Shown here piece after piece: positions 45,816 through 54,957 of a DNA stretch of 64,000 nt (position 1 is the first letter of the stretch; each line of letters starts with the position of its first letter). The stretch is from the NCBI RefSeq assembly GCF_000143685.1, contig NC_014328.1, positions 992,001 to 1,056,000 on the forward strand, given 5' to 3'. Origin of the DNA: Clostridium ljungdahlii DSM 13528 (GTDB taxonomy: Bacteria; Bacillota; Clostridia; Clostridiales; Clostridiaceae). The notes beneath the pieces were generated by a model, which did not search any database, was not told the origin of the DNA, and saw only the letters and a program-made list of their open reading frames with translations. The translations under genes were made by a program, and so were the position numbers.

Positions 45816-47825
45816 TTGAAAATTAAGTTAAATTCTTTAAAATTTAAGGGAACTGCTATAATTATTATAGTGTACTTTATTTGTTTACTACTAAGTTCTG
45901 TCATAAGCTTTAATATATGCGAAAAGATATTATACGACCAATTTAATCAAAAGGCTTCTATATCATGTAGCAATGTTTCTAATAATATAAATAATTGGAT
46001 TGAAGGTCAAGGAAAAGCTATAGAACAAATGGCTGAAGATATACAGTTTTATAATAATTTTGATGCAACCAATATGAAAGATTATTTACATATGAAACAA
46101 CAATCGCAAAAATATGTTATTGCTTATTACGTTGGCCTTAGTGATAAAAGATATTTTGGAAGTGATAATTGGATACCACCACAAGGTTATGATGTGACAA
46201 AACAAAAATGGTATAGCCAAGCTGTGAATGAAAATAAGCTAGTGTATACAAAACCATATATAGATGAAGCTACCAAAAAAAGTATTATTTCTATTTTGAT
46301 GCCTATCAAAATTAATGGGAAAATTGTAGGCGTTATAGGTGAGGATTTATATTTGGACTACCTTATGAATATTACACAAAAATATAAAATTGGTGAAAAT
46401 GACTATGTATTTCTAGTTGATGCAGATAATGATTTTATTATTCATAAGAATAAAAATTTTTTGCCATCTTCAAATAAGAATGTAAATATGGGTAGTGTAA
46501 AAAATTATACTTATACAAGTATAGCCAATAAATCTAAAAATGAAAGTAAAGGATTAATTAAAGGAAAGGATTATGATTCACAAAACAAGTATTTTGTCTA
46601 TGATAAAATAAGTTCTACAGGATGGCTTCTTGTGTTATCTATTCCTGAAATAGAAATAATAAAGCCTTTATCAAAACTTATCTTAGGATTTATTATTTCG
46701 TTTATTATTTCTATCATTATAAGTTCTTTAATTTCAATATATATTATTAATAGAATTTTAAAAGCAATATTTAGATTTAAGGAGCAAACTAAATTATTAG
46801 CTGACGGAGATTACAGAGAAACGCTAGATATTAAAGCTAAAGATGAAATAGGTGATCTTGTTGGCAGTTTTAATACCATGATTACTAAACAGCAAAAATT
46901 TATAAAAAATGTAAAACAAATGATTTACAATTTACAGACTGAAAACGATGAGTCAGATAAAAGCATATGTGAAGTTACAGAGACAAGTAAAATTGTTACA
47001 GATTCTATGGAGGAAATATCAAATGGAAGTGTAGAACAAGCTAAAAATATGACAATTACCTTAGAAAAAGTTAATTCTCTAGGAAAAAGCATAAATAATA
47101 TAGATAGTAATGTGAGAAGTATGGTTAATGCAACAAATAAAAGCAAAGATAAAAATGAACTTGGATTAACTGCTGCTAGAGAACTTAAAGCAAAATTTGA
47201 GGAAAATAATAATTCCATTAGGGTTATGAGTGAAAAAGTAAAGGATTTAACAGAAAAATTTAAATATCTGGAAGATATTAATCAAGTTATAGAGTCCATA
47301 TCTAAAGAAACTAACCTTTTGTCATTGAATGCTTCTATTGAAGCTGTAAAAGTAGGAGATGCAGGTAAAGGTTTTGGAGTAGTGGCTGATGAAATAAGAA
47401 AATTGTCTAATGATTCTTCAGATTCATCAAAAAAAATAAAAAGTGTTATAAATGAAATTGATGATATAATTAATTTGGTAAAAGTTCAAATGGATAATAC
47501 TACCGCTATATCAGAAAGTACAAATGTAAAGCTAAAAAGTACAATTAATAATTTTGAGGATGTAATAAGTTGTTCTAATAATTTAATACGTCAAATCAAT
47601 TTGCTAAATGATGAAACTGATAATATGAGAAAAAGTAAAATGGAAGTAATTGAAAATATGGAGAATGTATCTAGTATAAGTGAGCAGCAATCAGCAGCGT
47701 CTGAAGAAGTAAGTGCTTCAATGCAGGAGCAGTTTGCTAGTATGGAGAAGATATCTAACAATATAAGAAAAATTAACAATATGAGTAAAAAATTATTAGA
47801 AACAATCCAGCTATTTAAAACGTGA
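45816..47825 (+). CDS. Methyl-accepting chemotaxis protein with dCache sensor
   Basis: 669-residue chemoreceptor: membrane helix at about residues 10-32; double-Cache extracellular domain with KQKWYSQAVNENKLVYTKPY and KIVGVIGEDLYLDYL; second membrane helix at about 285-308; HAMP; and a signalling coil with tip ETNLLSLNASIEAVKVGDAG. The tip has Val-Lys where most receptors have Ala-Arg, a small departure. The Arg-x-Trp of amino-acid-binding dCache domains appears as Gln-x-Trp, so amino-acid sensing is not assured despite the arc operon next door. TTG start after GAGGGGA. Confidence 0.93.
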   Translation: MKIKLNSLKFKGTAIIIIVYFICLLLSSVISFNICEKILYDQFNQKASISCSNVSNNINNWIEGQGKAIEQMAEDIQFYNNFDATNMKDYLHMKQQSQKYVIAYYVGLSDKRYFGSDNWIPPQGYDVTKQKWYSQAVNENKLVYTKPYIDEATKKSIISILMPIKINGKIVGVIGEDLYLDYLMNITQKYKIGENDYVFLVDADNDFIIHKNKNFLPSSNKNVNMGSVKNYTYTSIANKSKNESKGLIKGKDYDSQNKYFVYDKISSTGWLLVLSIPEIEIIKPLSKLILGFIISFIISIIISSLISIYIINRILKAIFRFKEQTKLLADGDYRETLDIKAKDEIGDLVGSFNTMITKQQKFIKNVKQMIYNLQTENDESDKSICEVTETSKIVTDSMEEISNGSVEQAKNMTITLEKVNSLGKSINNIDSNVRSMVNATNKSKDKNELGLTAARELKAKFEENNNSIRVMSEKVKDLTEKFKYLEDINQVIESISKETNLLSLNASIEAVKVGDAGKGFGVVADEIRKLSNDSSDSSKKIKSVINEIDDIINLVKVQMDNTTAISESTNVKLKSTINNFEDVISCSNNLIRQINLLNDETDNMRKSKMEVIENMENVSSISEQQSAASEEVSASMQEQFASMEKISNNIRKINNMSKKLLETIQLFKT

Positions 47826-47936
47826 TGAAATTGAACAAAATGAAATTGAACAAAGAAATTGTCAAAGCAATGTTATGTAACAGTTGAAGTGCATTCACAT
47901 GGTATAATTAAGGTGATAATTGGAAATAAGATAATG

Positions 47937-48740
47937 TTAGCCTATTTCCAGATTATCCCTTATACTTTTTAGATTAGGACCAAATTCTTCGTCAAGTTCT
48001 TTTTTGTGCTTGGAATATATTTCTGAAATAAATATATCATGAGTTATAAAACATTCAGTTACAAGCATGAAAGGCTTATTTTGGGTCCATATACAGTAGC
48101 TTGTGTTGTCGGTTTGAAATATTGAAAACAAACATTCTTTATGATCTATTACTAAGCTAAGCCATCTTCCATTTAATGCAGCATCTTCTTTCATGCCATC
48201 CATTTCATGATAAAATACTTTTCCTATTTCATCAACTTTACCATATAGTACGGAAACTATTTTAATATTTCTTTTTTTAGCATCTAATAATTCATCATAT
48301 AAATTATTGTAATCTTTACTCCAAATATCCAGATATATTGATTCATTTGCGTTTCTTATCATAGATGTAATTTTATCTTTTATTTGTTCTGTATCATTGA
48401 AGTGCCACAGGTAATTTATGGATTCTAAATCATTTATACTATTTAAATTATCTTCTAGATAACTTATTGTAGATTTAGTATCTTTTTTATATATATCTAA
48501 GAATTCTTTTAAAGACAACGCTATGTATTTACAAGGGTTATAGCCATTTTTAATAATTACATTTTTATTTAAAAGCGACTTTACTGTATCGTATACCTTT
48601 GATTGAGGAACGCCTGACCGCTTGCTAGCTTCATAAGCTGTAATTTCTTGATTTTTCAATAAAGTTAAATATATCATAGCTTCATATTTGTTAAATCCTA
48701 TTTTTACTAATTTAGCGATAAGTTCTTTTTCTAATTCCAT
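47937..48740 (-). CDS. TrmB-family transcriptional regulator
   Basis: 267-residue regulator. The N-terminal TrmB winged helix reads LVKIGFNKYEAMIYLTLLKNQEITAYEASKRSGVPQSKVYDTVKSL. A short coiled coil links it to a PLD-like sensor domain with SIYLDIWSKDYNNLYDELLDAKKRNIKI. TrmB proteins usually bind sugars or other small molecules through that domain. GGAGG fits the ATG at 48740; an in-frame ATG five codons earlier overlaps it. It is divergent from murG across an 85-bp palindromic region and convergent with the chemoreceptor, with a mismatched GGAAATA/TATTTCC hairpin across the two ends. Target genes unknown. Confidence 0.88.
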   Translation of the reverse strand: MELEKELIAKLVKIGFNKYEAMIYLTLLKNQEITAYEASKRSGVPQSKVYDTVKSLLNKNVIIKNGYNPCKYIALSLKEFLDIYKKDTKSTISYLEDNLNSINDLESINYLWHFNDTEQIKDKITSMIRNANESIYLDIWSKDYNNLYDELLDAKKRNIKIVSVLYGKVDEIGKVFYHEMDGMKEDAALNGRWLSLVIDHKECLFSIFQTDNTSYCIWTQNKPFMLVTECFITHDIFISEIYSKHKKELDEEFGPNLKSIRDNLEIG

Positions 48741-48849
48741 TAGTTTGACCTCCATGCAAGATTTTCATTTATTATTATACACATTACTGTTAAAGTTGTC
48801 ACTCTATTTTTTTAATGGTAATTAAATAGAACTATGTTAAAATAGTAGC

Positions 48850-48934
48850 TTGTACAATGTTGAACTAAAATTTTAATATACATATTTATAAGTTTTAAGT
48901 AATAAATATGTATATTGCTTCTATTGTTGTACAA
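48850..48934. repeat. 85-bp nested palindrome between trmB-like gene and murG
   Basis: The outer arms TTGTACAAT (48850) and ATTGTTGTACAA (48923) enclose the inner arms AATATACATATTTAT (48875-48889) and its exact complement (48902-48916). This hairpin architecture recalls families B and C, though no sequence match was found. It lies in the divergent promoter region, about 60 bases before murG. Confidence 0.55.
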
Positions 48935-48997
48935 AGTATAAATAATTACTATAATAAATCTAGGAGTTGGAAAAATTGTACGAGGAGGAAATAGAAC

Positions 48998-50062
48998 TTG
49001 AAAAAAATAATACTTACAGGTGGAGGCTCTGCTGGACATGTTACACCTAATCTTGCCTTAGTTCCAAGATTAAAAGAACTAGGATATAACATACAGTATA
49101 TAGGAACCGAAAACGGAATTGAAAGAAAAATAATAGAAGATCAAAAAATAGAATATCATATAATATCCAGTGGTAAACTCCGAAGGTATTTCGATATAAA
49201 GAATTTTACTGATCCATTTAAAGTTTTAAAGGGAATACTTCAAGCTATACTTATAATAAGAAAGGAAAAACCTAACATAGTGTTTTCAAAAGGTGGATTT
49301 GTTTCAGTTCCTGTAGTAATTGCTGCACATATAAATAAAGTACCTGTCATTGCTCATGAATCAGATATAACTCCCGGACTTGCAAATAGATTGTCTGCAC
49401 CTTACTGCACTAAGATTTGTGCTACATTTCCAGAGTCTTTAAAAAACATAAAGGGTAATAACTCAGTTTTAACAGGAACTCCTATAAGAAGAGAACTTCT
49501 AGATGGAAGTAGGATAATAGGCAGGAGAATGTGTGGATTTGATAATGAGAAACCAGTACTTCTCATAATAGGTGGAAGTCTAGGTTCTACGTTTATAAAT
49601 AATACGGTTAGGAATTCACTAAATGAACTTTTAAAAAATTATAATATAGTTCACATATGTGGAAAAGGAAATTTAGATAGGTCCCTTAAGGAGAGAAAGG
49701 GATATGTACAATTTGAGTACATAAATGAAGAATTGCCGCATATAATGAATGCAGCGGATATAGTTATATCTAGAGCTGGTGCAAATGTAATATTTGAATT
49801 ACTTGCTTTAAAAAAGCCAAACTTGTTAATTCCACTATCTAAAAAATCTAGTAGAGGAGATCAAATTTTAAATGCAGCCTCTTTTGAAAAAAGTGGATAT
49901 AGTATGGTCCTCCAGGAAGAGGAACTTACTTCTCAGGTACTTTTAGATAGGGTTTTTAAACTCTATAGCTCTAGAAATGAATATATAAACAATATGGAGG
50001 CAAGTCCTGTGCAGGATGCAGTAGGTAAAATCATAAATTTAATAGAGAAATACAGTATATAA
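48998..50062 (+). CDS. murG: UDP-GlcNAc:lipid I N-acetylglucosaminyltransferase
   Basis: Peripheral membrane glycosyltransferase making lipid II from lipid I in peptidoglycan synthesis. 354 residues: N-terminal [20 protein letters not shown], the membrane-side [26 protein letters not shown] segment, and the donor-binding C-terminal half with [37 protein letters not shown] and RGDQ. TTG start after GAGGAGG. It is separate from the usual mur/fts cluster. Confidence 0.96.
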   Translation: MKKIILTGGGSAGHVTPNLALVPRLKELGYNIQYIGTENGIERKIIEDQKIEYHIISSGKLRRYFDIKNFTDPFKVLKGILQAILIIRKEKPNIVFSKGGFVSVPVVIAAHINKVPVIAHESDITPGLANRLSAPYCTKICATFPESLKNIKGNNSVLTGTPIRRELLDGSRIIGRRMCGFDNEKPVLLIIGGSLGSTFINNTVRNSLNELLKNYNIVHICGKGNLDRSLKERKGYVQFEYINEELPHIMNAADIVISRAGANVIFELLALKKPNLLIPLSKKSSRGDQILNAASFEKSGYSMVLQEEELTSQVLLDRVFKLYSSRNEYINNMEASPVQDAVGKIINLIEKYSI

Positions 50063-50670
50063 GGTTAATGTTAAAAATTTATAGTATAACTTTAAAAAAC
50101 TGTCTTAAAAAGTTGTTATATAAAAAATGTTGACAATTAAACAGCTATTTAGTGCAAAACAACCATAAAAATTTAAAAAATACCATAAATTACTTGAAAA
50201 ATAGTTGATAATAATGTAGAGTTATAAACAAAGGTGAAAAGCATTACTTGTATTCTTTTTTATATATTATTATAAATTAAAATGAAGCTGTATTAGAAAA
50301 AATACACACCTGTAATATAAAATTTTAAATTAATTTTTAATTTTTTCAAAATGTATTTTACATGTTTAGAATTTTGATGTATATTAAAATAGTAGAATAC
50401 ATAAGATACTTAATTTAATTAAAGATAGTTAAGTACTTTTCAATGTGCTTTTTTAGATGTTTAATACAAATCTTTAATTGTAAAAGAAATGCTGTACTAT
50501 TTACTGTACTAGTGACGGGATTAAACTGTATTAATTATAAATAAAAAATAAGTACAGTTGTTTAAAATTATATTTTGTATTAAATCTAATAGTACGATGT
50601 AAGTTATTTTATACTATTGCTAGTTTAATAAAAAGATTTAATTATATACTTGAAAAGGAGAGGAATTTTT
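50063..50670 (+). other. Long AT-rich leader region of the PFOR gene
   Basis: A 608-base gap without a convincing gene. TTGAAA (50194-50199) and TAGAGT (50217-50222) are 17 bases apart and form a weak promoter candidate. An inverted AACTGTA/TACAGTT pair spans about 50525-50559, and a direct GTACT repeat precedes it. No terminator, T-box or known riboswitch was recognised. A highly expressed enzyme may have its promoter and a long 5' leader here. Confidence 0.35.
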
Positions 50671-53600
50671 ATGCGTAAAATGAAAACTATGGATGGAAAT
50701 ACTGCTGCTGCTTATATTTCCTATGCATTTACTGATGTAGCAGCTATTTATCCAATAACTCCATCATCACCAATGGCAGAACATGTAGATGAATGGGTAG
50801 CTAAGGGAAAGAAAAATATTTTTGGACAACAAGTAAAAGTTATGGAGATGCAATCAGAGGCTGGAGCATCAGGAGCCGTACATGGTTCACTACAAGCAGG
50901 AGCATTGACTAGTACATATACTGCATCTCAAGGCTTATTACTTATGATACCTAACATGTATAAGATTGCTGGTGAATTATTACCAGGAGTATTCCATGTA
51001 TCAGCTAGAGCAGTAGCTGCAAATTCACTTAACATATTTGGTGATCACCAAGATGTTATGGCAACAAGACAAACTGGATTTGCTTTATTTGCAGAAAGTT
51101 CAGTACAACAGGTTATGGATCTTTCAGCAGTAGCCCATTTATCAGCAATAAAAGGAAGAGTTCCATTTGTAAACTTCTTTGATGGATTCAGAACTTCTCA
51201 TGAAATTCAAAAAATCGAATTATTAGAGTATGAAGAATTAGCAAAATTAGTTGATCAGAAAGCTTTGAATGATTTTAGAAGAAGAGCTTTAAATCCAGAT
51301 CATCCAGTAACTCGTGGTACAGCTCAAAATCCTGATATATACTTCCAGGAAAGAGAAGTTTCAAATACGTATTACGAAGCACTTCCAGAGATAGTTGAAG
51401 GATATATGCAAGAAATGACTAAACTTACAGGAAGAGAATATCATCTATTCAATTACTATGGAGCAAAAGATGCAGAGAGAATTATAATAGCTATGGGTTC
51501 TGTCTGTGAAACTGTAGAAGAAGTAATTGATTACTTAACCACAAAAGGTGAAAAAGTTGGATTACTTACAGTTCATTTATATAGACCATTCTCAATAAAA
51601 CACTTTATGAAATACATACCAAAGACTGTTAAGAAAATTGCAGTCCTTGATAGAACAAAAGAACCAGGATCAATTGGAGAACCTCTTTATTTAGATGTTA
51701 AGAATGCTTTCTATGGACAAGAAGTACAACCAGTTATAGTTGGTGGAAGATATGGACTTGGTTCAAAAGATGTATTACCATCACATATTCTACCAGTATT
51801 TGAAAACTTAAAATCAGATAAACCTAAGGATAGATTTACATTAAGTATAGTTGATGATGTTACAAATACTTCATTACCTGTAGGAGAAGATATAAATACA
51901 ACACCAGAAGGAACTACAGCTTGTAAGTTCTGGGGACTAGGATCAGATGGTACTGTTGGAGCAAACAAGAGTGCTATAAAGATCATTGGAGACCATACAG
52001 ATATGTATGCTCAAGGATACTTTGCATATGATTCAAAGAAATCCGGTGGTATAACAGTTTCTCATTTAAGATTTGGTAAATCACCAATAAAATCACCATA
52101 TCTTATAGATAAGGCTGATTTTGTTGCAGTTCATAACCAATCTTATGTTCATAAGTATGATGTACTTGCAGGACTTAAAAAAGGCGGTAACTTCTTATTA
52201 AATACAGTTTGGACTCAAGAAGAATTGGAAAAAGAGTTACCAGCTTCTATGAAGAAATATATAGCAAACAATGATATAAAATTCTATACATTAAATGCTG
52301 TTAAAATAGCTCAAGAAATTGGACTTGGTGGAAGAATAAATATGATATGTCAATCAGCATTCTTTAAGATTGCAAATATCATTCCAATAGATGATGCTGT
52401 TAAGTACTTAAAAGAAGCAGTTGTAACTTCTTATGGTAAGAAGGGACAAAAAGTTGTAGATATGAATAACGCTGCTATAGACAAGGGCGTAAATGCAGTA
52501 GTTAAAATAGATGTTCCAGCTTCATGGAAAGATACAGAAGATGAAGCAGCAGCTACAAAGGAACTTCCTAAATTTATAGAAAAAATAGTTAATCCTATGA
52601 ATAGACAAGAAGGAGACAAACTTCCAGTAAGTGCATTTGTAGGAATGGAAGATGGTACATTCCCAGCAGGAACTGCAGCTTATGAAAAGAGAGGAATAGC
52701 TATAAATGTTCCAGAATGGCAAGTAGACAAATGTATACAATGTAACCAATGTTCATTTGTATGTCCACATGCAGCTATAAGACCAGTTCTTACAACTGAA
52801 GAAGAATTAGCTAAAGCACCTCAAGGATTTGAAGCTAAAGATGCAAATGGAGCAAAAGGACTTAAATTTACAATGGCTATTTCACCACTTGATTGTTCAG
52901 GATGTGGAAACTGTGAAGATGTATGTCCAGCAAAAGAAAAAGCTCTTGTTATGAAGCCAGTAGATACTCAGCTGTCAAAGACAGAAGCTTGGGATTATGC
53001 TGTTAATGCTGTAGCTCATAAGGATAACCCAATGAAGGACAAATACAGTGTAAAAGCAAGTCAGTTCGAACAACCATTACTTGAGTTCTCAGGAGCTTGT
53101 GCAGGATGCGGAGAAACTCCTTATGTTAAACTTGTAACTCAATTGTTTGGTGATAGAATGATGATAGCAAATGCTACAGGATGTTCATCAATTTGGGGAG
53201 CATCAGCACCAGCAACTCCATACACAACTAACTATAGAGGACATGGTCCATCTTGGGCTAACTCATTATTTGAAGACAATGCTGAATATGGATTAGGTAT
53301 GTTCCTTGGAGTTAAACAGACAAGAGAAAGACTTCAGGATAAAATTGAAGAAGCTTTAAAGGGTAGTTTAAGTGCAGAACTTAAAGCTGCTTTTGAAGAC
53401 TGGATTAAAAACTTTGCTGAAGGTGAAGGAACAAGAGAAAGAGCTGATAAAATAACAGCTTTACTTGAAAAAGAAAAGGGAAGCAATGATTTATTAAATG
53501 ATATTTATGAAAACAGAGACTTCCTAGTAAAGAGATCCCACTGGATAATTGGTGGAGACGGTTGGGGCTATGATATTGGATATGGTGGAGTAGATCATGT

Positions 53601-54183
53601 TTTAGCTTCAAATGAAGATGTAAATATTCTTGTACTTGATACAGAAGTATATTCAAATACAGGTGGACAATCTTCAAAATCAACTCCAACAGCTGCTGTA
53701 GCTAAATTTGCTGCAAGTGGTAAGAAGACTAAGAAGAAAGATCTTGGAATGATGGCTATGAGTTATGGATATGTTTATGTAGCTCAGATTTCAATGGGTG
53801 CTGATAAGAATCAGGCATTAAAGGCAATTCATGAAGCAGAAGCTTATCATGGACCATCACTTATAATAGCTTATGCTCCATGTATCAATCATGGCTTAAG
53901 AGTTGGAATGGGTAAGAGCCAGAGAGAAGCTAAGAGAGCTGTTGATTGTGGATATTGGGCACTTTACAGATACAATCCAGAATTAAAAGAAGAAGGAAAG
54001 AAATCATTTAGCTTGGATTCAAAAGAACCAACTACAGATTTCAAGGAATTCTTAATGGGAGAAGTAAGATACTCTTCACTTGCTAAACAATTCCCAGATC
54101 AGGCAGATGCATTATTTGAAAAGACTAAGAAAGATGCTCTTCAAAGAATTGCAGGATATAAAAAGCTTGATAATGAACAGTAA
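50671..54183 (+). CDS. nifJ: Pyruvate:ferredoxin oxidoreductase
   Basis: Single-chain PFOR of 1170 residues, interconverting pyruvate plus CoA and acetyl-CoA, CO2 and reduced ferredoxin. Domains in order: N-terminal pyrimidine-binding part (YPITPSSPMAEHVDEW), domain II, the gamma-like domain (LGSDGTVGANKSAIKIIG), two [4Fe-4S] motifs CIQCNQCSFVCPHA and CSGCGNCEDVCPA, and the TPP domain with CAGCGETPYVKL, the proximal-cluster cysteines, and VLDTEVYSNTGGQSSK. In an acetogen the enzyme links the acetyl-CoA pathway to pyruvate. ATG 50671 follows AAAGGAGAGG; TTG 50650 precedes it. Regular codon use suggests high expression. Confidence 0.96.
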   Translation: MRKMKTMDGNTAAAYISYAFTDVAAIYPITPSSPMAEHVDEWVAKGKKNIFGQQVKVMEMQSEAGASGAVHGSLQAGALTSTYTASQGLLLMIPNMYKIAGELLPGVFHVSARAVAANSLNIFGDHQDVMATRQTGFALFAESSVQQVMDLSAVAHLSAIKGRVPFVNFFDGFRTSHEIQKIELLEYEELAKLVDQKALNDFRRRALNPDHPVTRGTAQNPDIYFQEREVSNTYYEALPEIVEGYMQEMTKLTGREYHLFNYYGAKDAERIIIAMGSVCETVEEVIDYLTTKGEKVGLLTVHLYRPFSIKHFMKYIPKTVKKIAVLDRTKEPGSIGEPLYLDVKNAFYGQEVQPVIVGGRYGLGSKDVLPSHILPVFENLKSDKPKDRFTLSIVDDVTNTSLPVGEDINTTPEGTTACKFWGLGSDGTVGANKSAIKIIGDHTDMYAQGYFAYDSKKSGGITVSHLRFGKSPIKSPYLIDKADFVAVHNQSYVHKYDVLAGLKKGGNFLLNTVWTQEELEKELPASMKKYIANNDIKFYTLNAVKIAQEIGLGGRINMICQSAFFKIANIIPIDDAVKYLKEAVVTSYGKKGQKVVDMNNAAIDKGVNAVVKIDVPASWKDTEDEAAATKELPKFIEKIVNPMNRQEGDKLPVSAFVGMEDGTFPAGTAAYEKRGIAINVPEWQVDKCIQCNQCSFVCPHAAIRPVLTTEEELAKAPQGFEAKDANGAKGLKFTMAISPLDCSGCGNCEDVCPAKEKALVMKPVDTQLSKTEAWDYAVNAVAHKDNPMKDKYSVKASQFEQPLLEFSGACAGCGETPYVKLVTQLFGDRMMIANATGCSSIWGASAPATPYTTNYRGHGPSWANSLFEDNAEYGLGMFLGVKQTRERLQDKIEEALKGSLSAELKAAFEDWIKNFAEGEGTRERADKITALLEKEKGSNDLLNDIYENRDFLVKRSHWIIGGDGWGYDIGYGGVDHVLASNEDVNILVLDTEVYSNTGGQSSKSTPTAAVAKFAASGKKTKKKDLGMMAMSYGYVYVAQISMGADKNQALKAIHEAEAYHGPSLIIAYAPCINHGLRVGMGKSQREAKRAVDCGYWALYRYNPELKEEGKKSFSLDSKEPTTDFKEFLMGEVRYSSLAKQFPDQADALFEKTKKDALQRIAGYKKLDNEQ

Positions 54184-54197
54184 TCAAGTAAATTTAA

Positions 54198-54237
54198 TAA
54201 AAAGTATCAGATGGCGTAAGCTGTCTGGTACTTTTTT
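54198..54237 (+). terminator. Intrinsic terminator after the PFOR gene
   Basis: AAAAAGTA-CAGA pairs with TCTG-TACTTTTTT around TGGCGTAAGCTG with one mismatch, and ends in a T run. Confidence 0.8.
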
Positions 54238-54265
54238 AATTAATAGTTAATTGGCAAAGCTTTTG

Positions 54266-54398
54266 AAAATAACAAAGTTCAAATAATAAATAAAGATGAT
54301 TTCCATCTTACCTCAGGAAATCTATAATTTTAATATTTTATGACGTTAGGAAGAAAATTGCCCTTATTTGTTATTTAAACTTTGTACTTTGTTATTTA
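54266..54398 (+). repeat. Family B palindromic element, copy B3
   Basis: Begins AAAATAACAAAGTTCAAATA and ends TACTTTGTTATTT, giving terminal inverted repeats. Internal blocks GATGATTTCC, TTACCTCAGGAAATC, TATAATTTTAATATTTT and GACGTTAGGAAGAAAATT match B1 and B2. The core loop here is ATCTTACCTCAG, one of the few places where the CTCGTACCTCA core has changed. It lies after the PFOR terminator. Confidence 0.75.
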
Positions 54399-54552
54399 AA
54401 AAATTAGTTTGTCCATTTAAAAATATTAAAAAAATACTTTTATTATAGAGCAATTAAGGTTAAAATTAGAACATAACAGTTAAAAGGAGGTGAAGATTCC
54501 TGGTAAATATATTTGTAAGATATCACCAAATAATAAATGCCAGGTTTACTTT

Positions 54553-54900
54553 ATGGATAAAGAAAATTTAAATGAATGCAACTGTGGCTGTACTAGCCAA
54601 GAAGAAAATTGTGGCTGCACAGAAACACACGAACATGAACATGATTGCGGCTGTGGATGCGGCTGTGAAGATTCAGATCCTTTAATAGTAGATTTAGAGG
54701 ATGAAAATGGAGAGATAGTTTCCTGTGAAATAGTTGATGGTTTTGAATATAAAGAAGGAAAATATGCTGTAGTTGAGAATCCTGAGAATGGCTCTACTTA
54801 TTTATTTAAAGTGGAAAATGAAGGAGAGCTTGTTATTCCAGAGGATAACGAATTTGATGAAGTTTCAAAGTACTATGAAAAATTAATGGAAGAAGAATAA
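54553..54900 (+). CDS. DUF1292 protein with Cys/His-rich N-terminal segment
   Basis: 115-residue acidic protein. The C-terminal 70 residues are a DUF1292 domain (IVDLEDENGEIVSCEIVDGF, YKEGKYAVVENP, EDNEFDEVSKYYEKL), a small family found near RNase/Holliday-junction genes and of unknown role. Unusually, residues 8-43 are an insert rich in Cys and His: NECNCGCT, ENCGC, an HEHEHDCGCGCGC run. It could bind metal. Start is unclear: a strong GGAGGTG at 54486 overlaps the in-frame GTG at 54490 and has no start codon at good spacing; ATG 54553 has a poor ribosome site. Confidence 0.75.
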   Translation: MDKENLNECNCGCTSQEENCGCTETHEHEHDCGCGCGCEDSDPLIVDLEDENGEIVSCEIVDGFEYKEGKYAVVENPENGSTYLFKVENEGELVIPEDNEFDEVSKYYEKLMEEE

Positions 54901-54945
54901 TTAATTGGCGACGTATAGTCTTTCTAACTATACGTTGCCAATTAA
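54901..54945. terminator. Hairpin between convergent genes
   Basis: TTAATTGGC-ACGTATAGT pairs with ACTATACGT-GCCAATTAA around CTTTCTA: 18 pairs with one mismatch. It lies directly after the DUF1292 stop and 12 bases from the end of the minus-strand phosphatase, so it probably ends both transcripts, although T runs are weak. Confidence 0.7.
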
Positions 54946-54957
54946 AAAGTTTAAAGT

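Noticed and set aside
50063..50670. Rex or CodY operators upstream of PFOR
   Set aside because: Loose AT-rich matches only; none reaches the consensus closely enough in this base composition.
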